From Manduca sexta (Eukaryota; Arthropoda; Insecta; Lepidoptera; Sphingidae), in NCBI RefSeq assembly GCF_014839805.1, contig NC_051116.1:7793556-7857555 (forward strand): DNA of 64,000 nt, written 5' to 3'. Positions 42,235 through 53,310 of the stretch are shown here, in pieces. Both the position numbers and the translations under genes were made by a program. The first letter of the stretch is position 1. Every line of letters begins with the position of its first letter. The notes under the pieces were generated by a model. That model did no database searches and had not been told where the DNA came from. It saw only the letters and a list, made by a program, of their open reading frames with translations.

Positions 42235-42556
42235 CTATAAATCTATGTCGAGTTTTGACAGCCATGTTTCGGCCTCTGGAGTCAGCTGGTGCAGGTCCGA
42301 TAAACCACCTTGGAAGCTCCTGATGGGGCAATCCTCTAATATGTGCTGGAGAGTAATACTTATATAAATGATAGTTACACCTTGCAACGGCCGTGCGATT
42401 GCGGTTCAGGGAAGTCCACAGTTTTCGGCTTTTTATAAATCCGCTTTGGACGATGCAAGGGTCAGGAATGTAAATTTTATTCTGAGGGATATCTGCTAAT
42501 CGCCACTGAGCCTGCCTGTCTTTGAGTAAAGACAACATTGAAAAATTAATATACAA
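42235..42556 (-). pseudogene. LINE C-terminal fragment with internal deletion
   Basis: The minus strand starts 'MLSLLKDRQAQWRLADIPQ' and 'GFIKSRKLWTSLNRNRTAV', then 'RCNYHLYKYYSP'. After a frame change it continues 'LQHILEDCPIRSF', 'QGGLSDLHQLTPEAETWLSK', 'LDIDL' and stop at 42237-42235. This matches the cysteine/histidine-containing end of insect LINE polyproteins, but the C-x2-C part between 'YKYYSP' and 'HILEDC' is deleted. The 118-codon frame at 42200-42556 is genuine only in its first part. Confidence 0.7.
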
Positions 42557-42734
42557 AGTTATTTTGACATTGCGTTACTAAATGTAATCACATACTCGTC
42601 TTCACCTTTGCTGACATTGTGCCAAAAATCATCTATTAATAAGGAATATTTTCATAAAAAACTTTTCCTTTTCATTTTCAGATTTTATCATTTTGTAGTT
42701 TAATGCGATTATGGCGTGTGCGTGAGTGTACTGA

Positions 42735-42834
42735 TTCGGTACTGATACTGTTCTAGGTCAAATTTTTTCCCGACCCGAAAATCGAACCCGAGACCTCACG
42801 AAGCCAGTCGTCTCCGTACCACGCCACCGAGACA
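42735..42834 (-). repeat. SINE-A head
   Basis: 'cccgacccgaaaatcgaacc', 'cgagacctcacgaagccagt', 'cgtaccacgccaccgagaca': reversed box B and box A of SINE-A, with the body missing. A perfect TGACGTCA lies downstream at 42970-42977. Confidence 0.7.
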
Positions 42835-43230
42835 TTCCGAGATTCCACAGACTCATAATGCCCTGTAATTTCACTATCTCTTGTCTGCCACCTCAGCTGG
42901 AGAGCAGTTCTTAAAACTTTCCACTTTAACGACTCACTTGGCACGAAAGGACTCGAACCGACGCGGAAATGACGTCATCCAACACCCGAAGCTATTAAGA
43001 TAATGCATTTAAAACGGATTTGAATCGTTGTGTCAGTATTAAGCTCAGTTGATAGAGTGATTCTTTTTTTAAATTAAATATTTATTTAGCTCCAATTAAA
43101 TCTTCACTTCCGGTTTTGATCTTTACCTATATACTTTATATTAGAATATATTTTTCTTCGATACGACGCAGTGCTTTATAATTCTATATTTAAACTATTA
43201 TTTCTTATGAGAATAAAATTCTTAAAACCC

Positions 43231-43524
43231 ATTGACGTGTATTCTATAGACACGAACGTCCATATAAACTATTTGTTCAAAATCTGAACTAAAATGGCAA
43301 CCAAAACGTCACTGTTGTAACCTATTTATTTACTTGAACAACAAATAATTTTACTTATTTGAGTAATATTTTTTATTCACATCCAGGTTTACACTTCGAC
43401 TCGAGTTCTTATATCATGAGCGCCAGTCCGTACAGTCAGTCAGTTTGAATGGATTGCAGTTCAATTCAGTAGAACACAGTGAATGTTCGGAACGCCAAAT
43501 CTAGTACGTAGTACATATATATAC
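43231..43524 (+). repeat. Unassigned repeat, copy A
   Basis: 'attgacgtgtattctataga', 'cacgaacgtccatataaact', 'aaccaaaacgtcactgttgt', 'caggtttacacttcgactcg', 'gaacacagtgaatgttcgga', 'tagtacgtagtacata'. About 90% like the minus-strand copy at 59925-60248 by eye, and lacking a ~30-base internal segment of that copy. Confidence 0.75.
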
Positions 43525-44481
43525 CGATGTTTAAACCTAACTACGCCGTAAATCCGTATCAGTTACCAGTTATCAGATTGTAGTGTAGTGAATTTCGTGT
43601 TCAAGTATAAAAAGTCCGAACTGATGTACCCCTTATACCTAACAAAAGCTTGAGATCGTCAATAAAACTCCTTAACAGGCACTTAACATCTTAACTGCCT
43701 GCCGAACCGTTTGATCGATCGTTTACGCCCTTAAACCTCGGGTTAAACGGATAACTGCCGCTTAGATAAGTTAATAACGTCCCAAACATATCCCGTCTGT
43801 GTACACTCGCCGGGATATTCCGGGAATTCGCCGTGATATTCCGGAAATTCGGGGAATTTATCGGAGCTTCATCATGTCTTGTGTTACGTCTAAATAGGTT
43901 ACCTAATGGCTGTACGTACGATCTACGCTTGCATCATTACTGTAATAATTACCGTTTACTTGAACCTTTATAGGTCCTCGGATACTGCTTGATAAGGACT
44001 AATATAAATATACTTAAGTTTAACTATGTACTTTCTGCTTATATGTACTTAAGCGTGTAATGTCGGAATATTCCGGGAATTTCCAGAGAAACTCCACTAA
44101 TTTCCTAGATTATGTGAGCTATTTATTGGAATTTCGCAAGCAATCTACACAATTTGTACCTAATAGCAATGTATTATGTAAGCTATTACATGTTATCGGT
44201 ATTGCATAAGAATCTAAACAGTCACTTAGCATCTTGAGAGCGTTCTTGATATAAAATCGATTACGGCCCCAAAGCTTTTAAGGTCTCCTAAATGGATAAC
44301 TGCCTCGTATAGATAAGCATTAACAACCCCTAAACACACTGACTTAGCGTACATAATGTCCTGTGTATGGCGAAAGTCACGTGAGTTGAGTGCGGTGTCT
44401 CGGAATATTCCGGTGATCGAAGTATTTTTCTGGGAATCTTTAAATAATATTTGTTTTGATTTAATAAAATTAATTGATTAA
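43525..44481. other. Gene-free stretch
   Basis: No gene or repeat was assigned. The motif 'atattccgggaatt' and variants recur near 43815-43860, 44070 and 44400, but no unit could be defined. Confidence 0.4.
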
Positions 44482-44665
44482 GCTGCAGCCAGAGTAAGTA
44501 CTGGATATAATAAGACCTAACTTCACACGTCTCAGGATGGCGAACACAATGGAATATCAAGCAATAATTTGTAGGTTGAATGGCGTTTCTACTGTTTGTG
44601 GGCGGTCGTATCGCTTACCATCAAGCGAGCGGCAAGTTCGTCTTGTCATTCAAAGCAATAAAAAG
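44482..44665 (+). repeat. Repeat-C, 5'-truncated
   Basis: 'gtctcaggatggcgaacaca', 'tttctactgtttgtgggcgg', 'tcgtatcgcttaccatcaag', 'tcgtcttgtcattcaaagca' and an A-run. Confidence 0.82.
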
Positions 44666-44868
44666 TAAACCGAATTAATAGTTCAATATTTAACAGTGTT
44701 TTATGAATATGAAGTAGAAACGTATTTATTACACTTATTTATATCAACTTTCGTCTTGCTATGTCAATTAGGCCCAAGCGTAGCTTTGTTTTTAATAATA
44801 AATAAAACATAATATTAATTCACTTTATATACTATCAACTTTTATAGACAAACATTTACATACGAAAG

Positions 44869-44935
44869 TTAAAACCGCGATAAAATTCGTAAAATAGTTC
44901 AATTTAAATGTCTAACATTCGCGTAAACTTAAGAA
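44869..44935 (+). repeat. Repeat-F 3' fragment
   Basis: 'aaaaccgcgataaaattcgt', 'aaaatagttcaatttaaatg', 'tctaacattcgcgtaaac'. Confidence 0.7.
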
Positions 44936-45044
44936 ATCATTATACGAAAGTGAATTACATGTTTAATGGAGGTTGGTTTTCAGCATGTAATGAGTATGCA
45001 TTTTTTTTTTGTTATTGATTGGTATTTCTGTCGTCCAATTAAAT

Positions 45045-45240
45045 TCATTTTTGTTTTTTTTACATAGTGCATTAAATGGATAAACTTCATGGTTGGCAAC
45101 ACTACGTCGTTGAAGACGCTTATCCCTCGGGATAGCGCGCCCGGTGTCGGGAGACGAGACGGCTGTCGGGACACTTATCTGTGTGACCTCCCGACACCGC
45201 TGTATCAGATGAGATCGCTCGCTATCCATTAATGATGTAC
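45045..45240 (-). other. Unrecognised GC-rich block with a T-run to the left
   Basis: An 88-codon minus frame 'MDSERSHLIQRCREVTQIS' and so on, ending at 44963, overlaps a second open frame. The block 'ccgacagccgtctcgtctcc' is GC-rich. A T-run at 45002-45011 could be the reversed poly(A) of a retroelement. No protein family was recognised. Confidence 0.3.
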
Positions 45241-45325
45241 CTTTGTGTAAAAATTGTCCATGAGTCTTTTAACTTAGTATGAGTTAGATTTGAATTTAAT
45301 TAATAAACAAATTAGGCATGACATT

Positions 45326-45509
45326 TGTTTTATTGCTTTAAATACGAGACGAGCTTGCCGTTCGCCTGATGGTAAGCGATACAACCATAAGCAGTAGAAA
45401 CACCATCCAACACCTTGAATTACAAAGTATTGTTTGGTATTCCACCGCGCTCGCCATCCTGAGACATGAGATGTTGAGTCTCATTATGTCCAGTAGTTTC
45501 ACTAGCTAC
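45326..45509 (-). repeat. Repeat-C, 5'-truncated
   Basis: On the plus strand: 'tgttttattgctttaaatac', 'gagacgagcttgccgttcgc', 'ctgatggtaagcgatacaac', 'cagtagaaacaccatccaac', 'gcgctcgccatcctgagaca'. The 92-codon frame 45369-45647 starts inside it and is not a gene. Confidence 0.85.
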
Positions 45510-45842
45510 CTGTTAGAGAGCAAAGCACGGTCTTTAAATCAAGTGGCTTGCTCGTCTGAAAACCTAGGCCAGTGCTTCGAAGCAAGCCAATCTACGAGCA
45601 AACACCTCCAATATAGCCCAATGGAATCCAATATCTGCAATGCTTAATATTCGGCTAAATTGACAGACGGCTAACGCAAATTGCTTCGGAAATCACGTTC
45701 CACGAATTATAACTAGGGTTTCACTCGGCGTTATTAAATCTCGGCACAGCTGCGATTCCGGGAGTGTTGGGGTTCGATTTTGATTTGATTGTGTTTATAA
45801 TTAATTTGTTGTAAGTACATTAAACACCACGCACACACACTC

Positions 45843-46060
45843 ACCTTTTATCTCCAAAGGGGTGGACAGAGTCGCAATAAGTGCACCCACTTTTCGCTGT
45901 ACGTATTTCCTCCCATGATGTGATAGTGGGCGAGCATATCGGTAAAAAATTCCAAACTCGAGGCTGATACTGAATAGAATAAATAAAATCACTGTTCTTA
46001 AATTCGTGACTCTTGGCACTGCAGTCGTACTGTAACACAACTACGCTACTAAGGTTGTGC
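45843..46060 (-). repeat. SINE-A copy
   Basis: 'accttttatctccaaagggg', 'gtgcacccacttttcgctgt', 'cctcccatgatgtgatagtg', 'attccaaactcgaggctgat', 'ctcttggcactgcagtcgta', 'acaacta'. Box B is decayed. The 79- and 107-codon minus frames here are SINE sequence. Confidence 0.8.
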
Positions 46061-46444
46061 AATACAATTTTCAGTAATTTAGAGTTTGGTGTTGTTGCTA
46101 CTTTGACGTTTATCATCAGACGAGTGGCTTGCTCGTCTCGGCATTCTATAAAACGAAAAAACAAGATTACAGTACTCGACAGTAAATGTTACACATTGGA
46201 GATAAATGGTTATCTAAGAATTCGTAGAGCGTTGTTGTAATGTTTGGTAAATAGTTTTGGGATTGGACAAAGTAAAGGATATGTATTTTCGACAGACATT
46301 AAATTTACAATCGATCACGACCCGAGAATCGAATCGCCAAACCTCACACACCACACACGGTAACACGATGTCATTACACTTATAACGCTTAATTCAATTC
46401 TAACTGTTATTAGCAATATAATTTTATTATAACACAGAACAATA

Positions 46445-46705
46445 CGTAAACGTAATTAACGCGAACGGCGCATTAACCGGCCACACCGGCGTCCGGCCAT
46501 TCCGGAACGTAAACCGATGATTATTATTAACAGCATCACCGTTGCGGTGTATCTAACTAGTGCAGGTGCCGTTAAATTGACGGCACGGACGGACAATGCC
46601 GGATAATCCGGTGGCCGATAGCCGTCCGGACCGGAGGGCGGGCGTCCGTCCGTGTCACATGACTATCGGTTTGTTAATGCTCCGGTAGACTGGATCTACC
46701 GGAGA
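46445..46705. other. GC-rich unique intronic block
   Basis: 'ggccacaccggcgtccggcc', 'gccgataatccggtggccga'-like sequence and 'ccggagggcgggcgtccgtc'. There is no long frame and no repeat match in the window. A candidate conserved non-coding element or an unrecognised repeat. Confidence 0.35.
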
Positions 46706-46820
46706 AATTGTTGAACTATTTTATAATGATCTTGGTGCTTTCTTTGCGAAGTTTGTCATTTCGAATGGAGTGTTAAGTGAATGTCAGATATGTGATATTT
46801 TTAGTAAAGGCCAGGTCAAA

Positions 46821-46898
46821 AGGATCCTGAATCGGCGGGAATGAAGAGATTGATGAAGGTAGAGGAAGCCAAAGAAGTATGTCAGAATCGTGCAAAGG
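46821..46898 (+). pseudogene. Possible short LINE C-terminal remnant
   Basis: The plus strand reads 'SAGMKRLMKVEEAKEVCQNR', then 'AK', resembling the 'ev.eA.evcqDR..WR' tail of some insect LINEs. Only about 25 codons are seen, followed by sequence like a Repeat-C end. Weak. Confidence 0.3.
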
Positions 46899-46974
46899 TA
46901 TAGTTACTCTTTATGGGTAATCTTGCTTACCACCATGCGAGTGACTTAACTCGTAATCTATAGTAATATATAAA

Positions 46975-47146
46975 TCTCAAGAGTTTGTTTGTTTGAACGC
47001 GCTAATCTCAGGAATTACTGAAACGATTTTAAACATTTTTTGAAGCTACATAACTCCTAAGTGCTATAGGGTACTTTTTGTCCCCAGAAAATATATATCC
47101 GGAGTTTTATCCCGGTAAAAACTATGGAGCCGCGAGCATAAACTAG
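46975..47146 (+). repeat. 'gcttcgc'-class repeat
   Basis: 'aagagtttgtttgtttgaac', 'gcgctaatctcaggaattac', 'tccggagttttatcccggta', 'gccgcgagcataaactagtt'. Same type as 7135-7313. Confidence 0.7.
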
Positions 47147-47249
47147 TTCTGTATAAAAACACGTCTGAACTCTTTATCTCTTTGCTTAATAATTATGCCA
47201 ACGTAATAACACCTCCCAAGCCTTGAATCGCTTAGTGGACACATTTGCG

Positions 47250-47365
47250 CAGTCTCCACGGGCCCGCCTCGCGCAGCGTTTCGCCGCCCCCCGCCCGCCA
47301 AATACGGCGTTTTTCCGACCGATATAATTTAACGGCCATCGCCGAATCCACTCGCTGCGAAGGCT
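47250..47365. other. GC-rich unique block
   Basis: 'gggcccgcctcgcgcagcgt', 'cgccccccgcccgccaaata', 'cggccatcgccgaatccact'. No frame or repeat match. A candidate conserved intronic element. Confidence 0.3.
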
Positions 47366-47494
47366 TAATCCATCACGAGTTTTGTCTCATTTACTCCTTT
47401 CAGCTAATTAAGCAAGCTTAGCGTGGGCTCGCTGCCTACATACATAATAATTTGTCGATCGGCCTTGATAATGTTTGACTGTTGGTACTCGGTC

Positions 47495-47722
47495 ATTCTT
47501 TGTGAATTTATCGTTCGCTTTAACGGTGAAGGAAAACATCGTGAGGAAACCTGCACATCTGAGAAGTTCTCTATAGGAATTGCGAAGGTTTGTGAAGTCT
47601 ACCAATCTGCACTAGGCCTGCGTGGTGTACTAAGGCCTAATCCCTCTCAGTAGTAGAGGAGGCCCGTGCTCAGCAGTGGGCAAGTATATAATACAGGGCT
47701 GATATTATTATTATTATTATCA
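47495..47722 (+). repeat. SINE-D, head truncated
   Basis: 'attctttgtgaatttatcgt', 'taacggtgaaggaaaacatc', 'gtgaagtctaccaatctgca', 'ctaaggcctaatccctctca', 'ggcccgtgctcagcagtggg', 'acagggctgatattattatt'. It ends in an (ATT)n microsatellite. Confidence 0.9.
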
Positions 47723-48526
47723 TCTCGATCATACTAAATCGCTTAGAGTTAAAATGTGGCCTACATTGATCCTTGGAAAGTCAGCTATCTGCTATTGAAG
47801 ATCCTGTTAAAATCGGTTCAGTCTAGGAAATTAGAATGAATTTAAAGTGACGAATAATCGTGTCTTTGAAAAAGTTAATTTAACAATGTGAGCTAAAAAG
47901 TGAGAGAGGACACAATGGTAGTACCTCAGAGAATGAAGAAGAATGTTAAGGATGAAGCTGTAAATATGGAAAATACAATTAGGACTCCCGAAAGGGAATT
48001 AGACTCTCTAATCTACGCAATAGAAAGAAGTCGAATAGAAGACAGACAAAGACATTATTGAGTGTGGAGAAATGAGAGAGGAAATTACATTAAAAAAAAC
48101 ACGTTAATTAAGGAAATTGTTGTCAATTTATCGGTTTTTTATATTAACTGTACAATAAATGTATTATGTTTCATTACAAAAAAAGCCAACATTCAATAAA
48201 ACCTGCGTACATTTCAGGGCGGCAATAAAGAGAAATCGTAAAAAAATAAAAATATAAAATTTTTTTCGGTGCGACAAAACGCACGCGACACGTACGCGTG
48301 TGTTTTAACGACACTAAAACGCGTCGTAAAATATATTTTTTTAATGTTTTTTTAATTTTACAGCGCGCGTATACGCGTTTTTAATATCGGGAAGCTGTTA
48401 AGTTTTGTGGTGAGTTGAGAGGATGATTTTTATTGTCTATTGTCGCGATGGTAATTTGTTTCAAGGATGGTTGTAAATAAAGTCTTGATTGGTACATTTT
48501 TTACTATCTTGGCCTAGTAATAGTGT
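47723..48526. other. Gene-free stretch
   Basis: No gene accepted. A 48-codon lysine- and glutamate-rich frame at 47915-48061 was considered and left out. 48250-48390 contains CG-bearing 'cgcacgcgacacgtacgcgt' in AT-rich DNA. Confidence 0.4.
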
Positions 48527-48596
48527 ATATAATAATAATATCAGCCCTGTATTAAATACTGTCCTACTGTTGGGCACGGGCCTCCTCTACTACTGA
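48527..48596 (-). repeat. SINE-D tail fragment
   Basis: 'aataataatatcagccctgt', 'attaaatactgtcctactgt', 'tgggcacgggcctcctctac'; reversed tail. Confidence 0.75.
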
Positions 48597-50089
48597 TTAG
48601 TGATAGTGTAACGTTCTGTATTTGAGTAGTTGGTAAGGAAGGTTTGTGAACTTTTTGTGTCCAAAGTATGGGCTTGCTATCAAATCATACCGGATATTTA
48701 TTTGGTGAAGTGTTGGTGCACTAGTTACGCTTCTGTCCAAGCTTTAGAGAGAAAGTGTGGGAAATCAACCAACTCAGTAATTTTTTCAGGACCTAATTAT
48801 AATGTTAGTTCTATTTACTCGTTAGTAGACCACAGTATTTTCTATTTTTGCATTGTGTAATTTAGTAGTGGAAACTTGAAATTGGCTTTCTTTGAGTGTT
48901 TCCTTTAGTATGAGTTGTACTAGCTATAAGTTTCCCAAATATAGTAAAATAAAATTTAAAAAAAACTCAGTAAGACTTTACTGTTTTTGGTTCAAGATCG
49001 TTAATTATAATTATAATTCAAAGTTCCTAAATTGTTTGTGAAGCATTTCAAATTGTGGATCATCTTGTTTGGAAGTGTCCCTATATGAAAAATGTTGGTG
49101 AAACGGAACGCAATGTTTTAACATACAAATTAACACAATTTAACCGACGAATTGTTGACGTTAATTTAAAACGAATTAAAACACCTCGATTCCCGCCAAA
49201 ATGAGGCAAAAAGCGCGCGAAAAATAATTCACCCACGGTGCCCATTAATTCAAGCATAACACTGTAAAATGGTTGGAAAAGAAAAATAACATCCGCCCAT
49301 GGGGAGAGGAAGGGGGGGGGGTGCCCAAGAAATGTGTTTAATTAAATTCTATAAAGGCGGGGAGCGAGGGGACAAGAAAAACCGCCGCGTCTACGGGAAA
49401 GGCGAAACAATGGCGCGGGCTAAGGGACGGGATGTCGCGGGAGATGTAGCGGGCGCGGATTATTGAAATCAATGTCTGATTAGGTGTTGTGGAACCTAAC
49501 AAATCTTATATGGCAAGAGATATCGCAGGCGGGCGCAGCCATGAGCAAAACCTTGTGAAATATGGGTGTAGCAATTTTTCTTAAAGTATACACAATATAT
49601 CATTAATCTTGAGGTATATTTATATTTTCAACCAGCTCAATAGAAAGTTTGTTTGAAAATTGATTTGCTTTTGTATCGAACAAACAGGCATGAAAAGAGT
49701 CAATTAGAACTTTATAAGTATACCTCGCGACTTACACTTTATTTCTTTTTTACACGTATTAAAAACTTTACGTGCTTTATTTACGAACTTAAGTTTTGCT
49801 TAATATGTTTTACTTCTTTTATTTATTTGTTTTTGAAATGTCCCATTGTCGTGTAAGTTACAATCGGTGTACTCTTATTAGTTGGACCCTGCTCGCCATT
49901 ATCAGGCTCAAATTGGAAGAAAGCAATTAGTCGAGAAGTTGGTCGACTCACAAATAACCGTGCGACGTTTATACAGAATAAACCTCGGAATAACTCCACT
50001 GGGTTACCACCTGAACAGGCGCTCAGCTGTTTGCGGGCTGCTGTTGAGTTTGTTTATATGTTTGTGCTGCCCGCGACTCCGCTCGCATT
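48597..50089. other. Gene-free stretch with a GC-rich island
   Basis: No gene accepted. 49295-49465 is GC-rich ('gaggaagggggggggg', 'ggcgcgggctaagggacggg', 'gcgggagatgtagcgggcgc'). It could be a conserved element; no frame supports coding. Short frames at 48630-48860, 49653-49856 and 49882-50091 have no domains. Confidence 0.4.
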
Positions 50090-50240
50090 AAATCCATTTC
50101 AGATTATAGTAGTCTATAGCATACAGGGATAATGTAGCTTTCTATTAGTGAAAGAATTTTTAGACTCGGACCAGTAGTTTTGGAGATATGCGCGTACAAA
50201 CAAACAAACAAAATGTAATAATATGATATTAATATAGGAG
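50090..50240 (+). repeat. 'gcttcgc'-class fragment
   Basis: 'gtagtctatagcatacaggg', 'gtagctttctattagtgaaa', 'ggaccagtagttttggagat', 'caaacaaacaaacaaa'. Confidence 0.6.
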
Positions 50241-50297
50241 GCACAACACTGTTTCTTTATCTGAATCATTATAGTATATTATTACTAACTTAATATA

Positions 50298-50514
50298 CTG
50301 CTTCGGTGGCGTAGTTGTATGGTGCGACTGCAGTGCTGAGGTCTCGGGTTCAAGCCCCGGGTCGGACATACTGGGTTTCTCTACTCAATATCAGCACAGA
50401 GTCTAGAATATGGCGATAGGGTCACCCCCCTATCATGGGACGGAATACACCTAGCGGGAAGTGGGTGCAATAGTTCCGTCTCTGCCCACCTTTTCGAGGA
50501 TGAAAGGCGTGATA
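50298..50514 (+). repeat. SINE-A, near full length
   Basis: Box A region 'cttcggtggcgtagttgtat', box B 'tcgggttcaagccccgggtc', 'tctctactcaatatcagcac', 'ggcgatagggtcacccccct', 'gtctctgcccaccttttcga'. Confidence 0.88.
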
Positions 50515-50753
50515 ATATTGTTTAATCTTTAGAAAAGTATGTTTAAAGTGTTGCGTCTTTTGTTTCAGGTAAGTAAGTTGTTTGGTATAAATTCATGAAC
50601 ACGCCTCGCATCCTTTTCATTGTGGTAAGGTATGGTTAGGGAGCCAAGCGGTTCTATGTTCGTATCCTAGGTTAGGTAACTAGCTGTGAGTCCTAACTTG
50701 CACTTATAGGCTTGGTTGTAACAACTCTATGATTTTTCGGTGTTGGTTTCACG

Positions 50754-51010
50754 CTGGTGGTGGGTTATTTGTATCCGCCCGGATAGCGATTACCGTATAC
50801 AAGTTTTGAAACCAAACAGTTGACTTTTTGAAGACGTGTGCTGATTATTGTTAAGTTGTTAAGCTAAATAGAAATAAGTAAGTATGTCGCGTTCCGGGAT
50901 CAGCCTGTGTACTTACATTTTGTTTCAAATAGGCCGGCATAGTTGTGTCGACTGGCGAGGAGTAATCATCTCTTGATACTCTATCTGCATTCCGCTTCGC
51001 TTACCGTCAT
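50754..51010 (-). repeat. Repeat-B with foreign insert
   Basis: 'ctggtggtgggttatttgta', 'tccgcccggatagcgattac' and then, after about 75 bp of unrelated AT-rich sequence (50820-50885), 'gtcgcgttccgggatcagcc', 'aaataggccggcatagttgt', 'gtcgactggcgaggagtaat'. Confidence 0.75.
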
Positions 51011-51374
51011 TTAAAAAAAATATCTACATGTTTAACAATGATTTTGCGCCGACCCCACATTGTGGTGTAATACCAAACCCACCAGTTAGAATAGCTCTTA
51101 AACTAAGAAAATATGTGCAAAACTTTCAGCGCACACGAGAATAGCGAACACTTTGGTTTGGCTTCTTAGGTGATACACACGGTCGTGTAGGACAGCAATC
51201 CGAGTGTGTTGATTAAAGTTAATGTGAATTCAAGTATTAATTGACGATAATAATGAATAAGGTGAGGAAATACTGCGTTCAATTTAGAACCAACGTCTGA
51301 TTCTTTTTTTATTTATACTACGAAGTCGAAATACATACTCTAAGGTAAAAAAGTATATATAGTTTTTATAAGAT

Positions 51375-51495
51375 GCATTTTTCATATGGGAACCCGACAC
51401 GACATATAGGTACAAATATCCATGATTGAGATCTGCAAATCGTTCTAATGATAATTAAAAATGGAGGCCGGCAGGAATCGGTTGTTAAAAATATT
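51375..51495 (+). repeat. Repeat-E fragment
   Basis: 'gggaacccgacacgacatat', 'gatctgcaaatcgttctaat', 'gataattaaaaatggaggcc', 'ggcaggaatcggttgtta'. The 69-codon minus frame is inside it. Confidence 0.75.
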
Positions 51496-52019
51496 TCAAC
51501 GCTGTGTGAAAAAGATTGGACTATTCCCTCAAACGGATGAAGACATATTATGGTCATAATATGACCAAACTCCAAAGTGACCCAACAAATCCGCCAACAA
51601 GTCGTCCAACCATCCCGCCCGTATACACCACGCGTTAAGAAGCCTCTACAGCGTTGTAATTTAAAATTCTTAGCGCGACGCTCTTTACTCCCGCTGTAGC
51701 AACGTTAGCGATAATTCTAATTACTATGAACGTGCCCTTATAAATCAACCGGGTGGGTTCGTGGACTCCAGAAGGGGGAGGGGGGATGTTGCTAAGACGA
51801 GGAATGAAAGAGTTGCTTGGTAGATACAAAGAGGATAATGCCTACTTGTCCACACCACTTTAGGTTAATTGGTAGGTAATGGTATGACATTAAATTCGTC
51901 AGTATTATGAGGTGTAAATAAAAAAACTGTTGGTTGTTTCCAATAAGAGTGACAAGACGAACAAGCAGCTCGTCTGATGGTGAGCGACTCGTCTGGTCGC
52001 ATCTTCACCAAAACCTCTG

Positions 52020-52145
52020 TCCCCCCCGTGACCATGAAGGCTGCAAAGTCTTCGAAACGTCGGGAGAAAAGTAAAATATTATAACCGCGATAAAATCCGA
52101 AAAATAGTTTAATTTAAATGTCTAAGATACGCGTAAACATCAGAA
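52020..52145 (+). repeat. Repeat-F, near complete
   Basis: 'cccccccgtgaccatgaagg', 'ctgcaaagtcttcgaaacgt', 'cgggagaaaagtaaaatatt', 'aaccgcgataaaatccgaaa', 'atttaaatgtctaagatacg'. Best plus-strand copy. Confidence 0.8.
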
Positions 52146-53064
52146 ATCATTAGAACTCTTTGATTTCGCATCTCGACTTATCTCAACAAAGCGCGTTATA
52201 CAAGTACTTCAAAAAACAATTTAAATATTCCAACGCATTAACCAGTAAAAACAATCGGCAATAATATACCGGCACTGAAAATATCGCATTGTCCCTGTAG
52301 ACATGTGACACAGGAAGGAAACGTCGCTCGTGGCTCGTCGCGGATTTTGTGTGTTGCCAGGTGGCGGGATAGAGATGGGTTTTATGGATATTTTTGGGTG
52401 GTTTTAGGGATTTTTAATAAAGTGATTACTGTGTTTTTAGAACAAATGCCATATAAATGTGGATTATTTTTTTAAAGATTTATTTCTTTGAAACACTTTC
52501 ATCATGTGTTCACAATCGTGTTAAGTCAATTTTATTTAATAATCATTTAACACGAAGAAGTTCGTGGTTTGACGAATACTTATATTACTATTTGAATTAT
52601 CTTGGCTTTTTAATTTCAGCTGTATAATATTACCCTTTAAGTGACTTTCACTTTATTCTTAACTGGAAAATGTTTAGAGTACAATAATTATTTTCCAAAG
52701 TACCTATTTAGAAAACCTGTTTATTTTACGTATTTTATCTAATGAACATAACTTATAATAAACTAAACAATTTTTATATTATACCCTTGAAATATTAAAC
52801 CCTCGAATGCAATGGTAGTGTGGCAACACCACGCACCATCGCACTTCGTAGAAATGACGTGCCGGCACCACAGGTGTCACGTTTGACACGAAACTGTCAA
52901 TTAAATGACACGGCGGGGGGGTTGGGGGGGATTTGGCGTCCCTCACCGGACGGGATCCAGTGTCGCCGGGCGGCGAGAGACTAAATTAGAATGTACGGTG
53001 GTGTTAAATTTATGTGGGCCATGGCACCATTGGTTCTACCAGGTGTTCAGAATTTTTGATTGTT
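52146..53064. other. Gene-free stretch
   Basis: No gene seen. 52900-52990 is GC-rich ('ggcgtccctcaccggacggg'). Confidence 0.4.
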
Positions 53065-53310
53065 TTAATATTATAAATGCATAAGTTTGTTAAAGTGTTT
53101 GGTTGTTTGGTAGAAATAAACGCAGGAATAGCTGTGCGGATTTCGATCGAATTTGGCATATAGATAGACTAGTATCTTGAATTAATATTTATGAGCTATT
53201 TTTATCTCTGTAATTTGCTCCCGTAGGAATGATTGGATTTTTTAAATTTAAGGTAGGTGGTACTGCTAGCGTTTGTAGATGACAAGGCTTTAGCAACAGC
53301 TAGTATTATT
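53065..53310 (+). repeat. 'gcttcgc'-class repeat
   Basis: 'agtgtttggttgtttggtag', 'aataaacgcaggaatagctg', 'atttcgatcgaatttggcat', 'gacaaggctttagcaacagc', 'tagtatta'. Confidence 0.6.

Noticed and set aside
45369..45647. 92-codon plus-strand open frame
   Set aside because: The first half is reversed Repeat-C; the rest has no recognisable content.
47915..48061. 48-codon charged frame (MVVPQRMKKNV start)
   Set aside because: Looks helical but has no family resemblance, no splice sites in phase and no repeat partner; a chance frame is the simpler reading.
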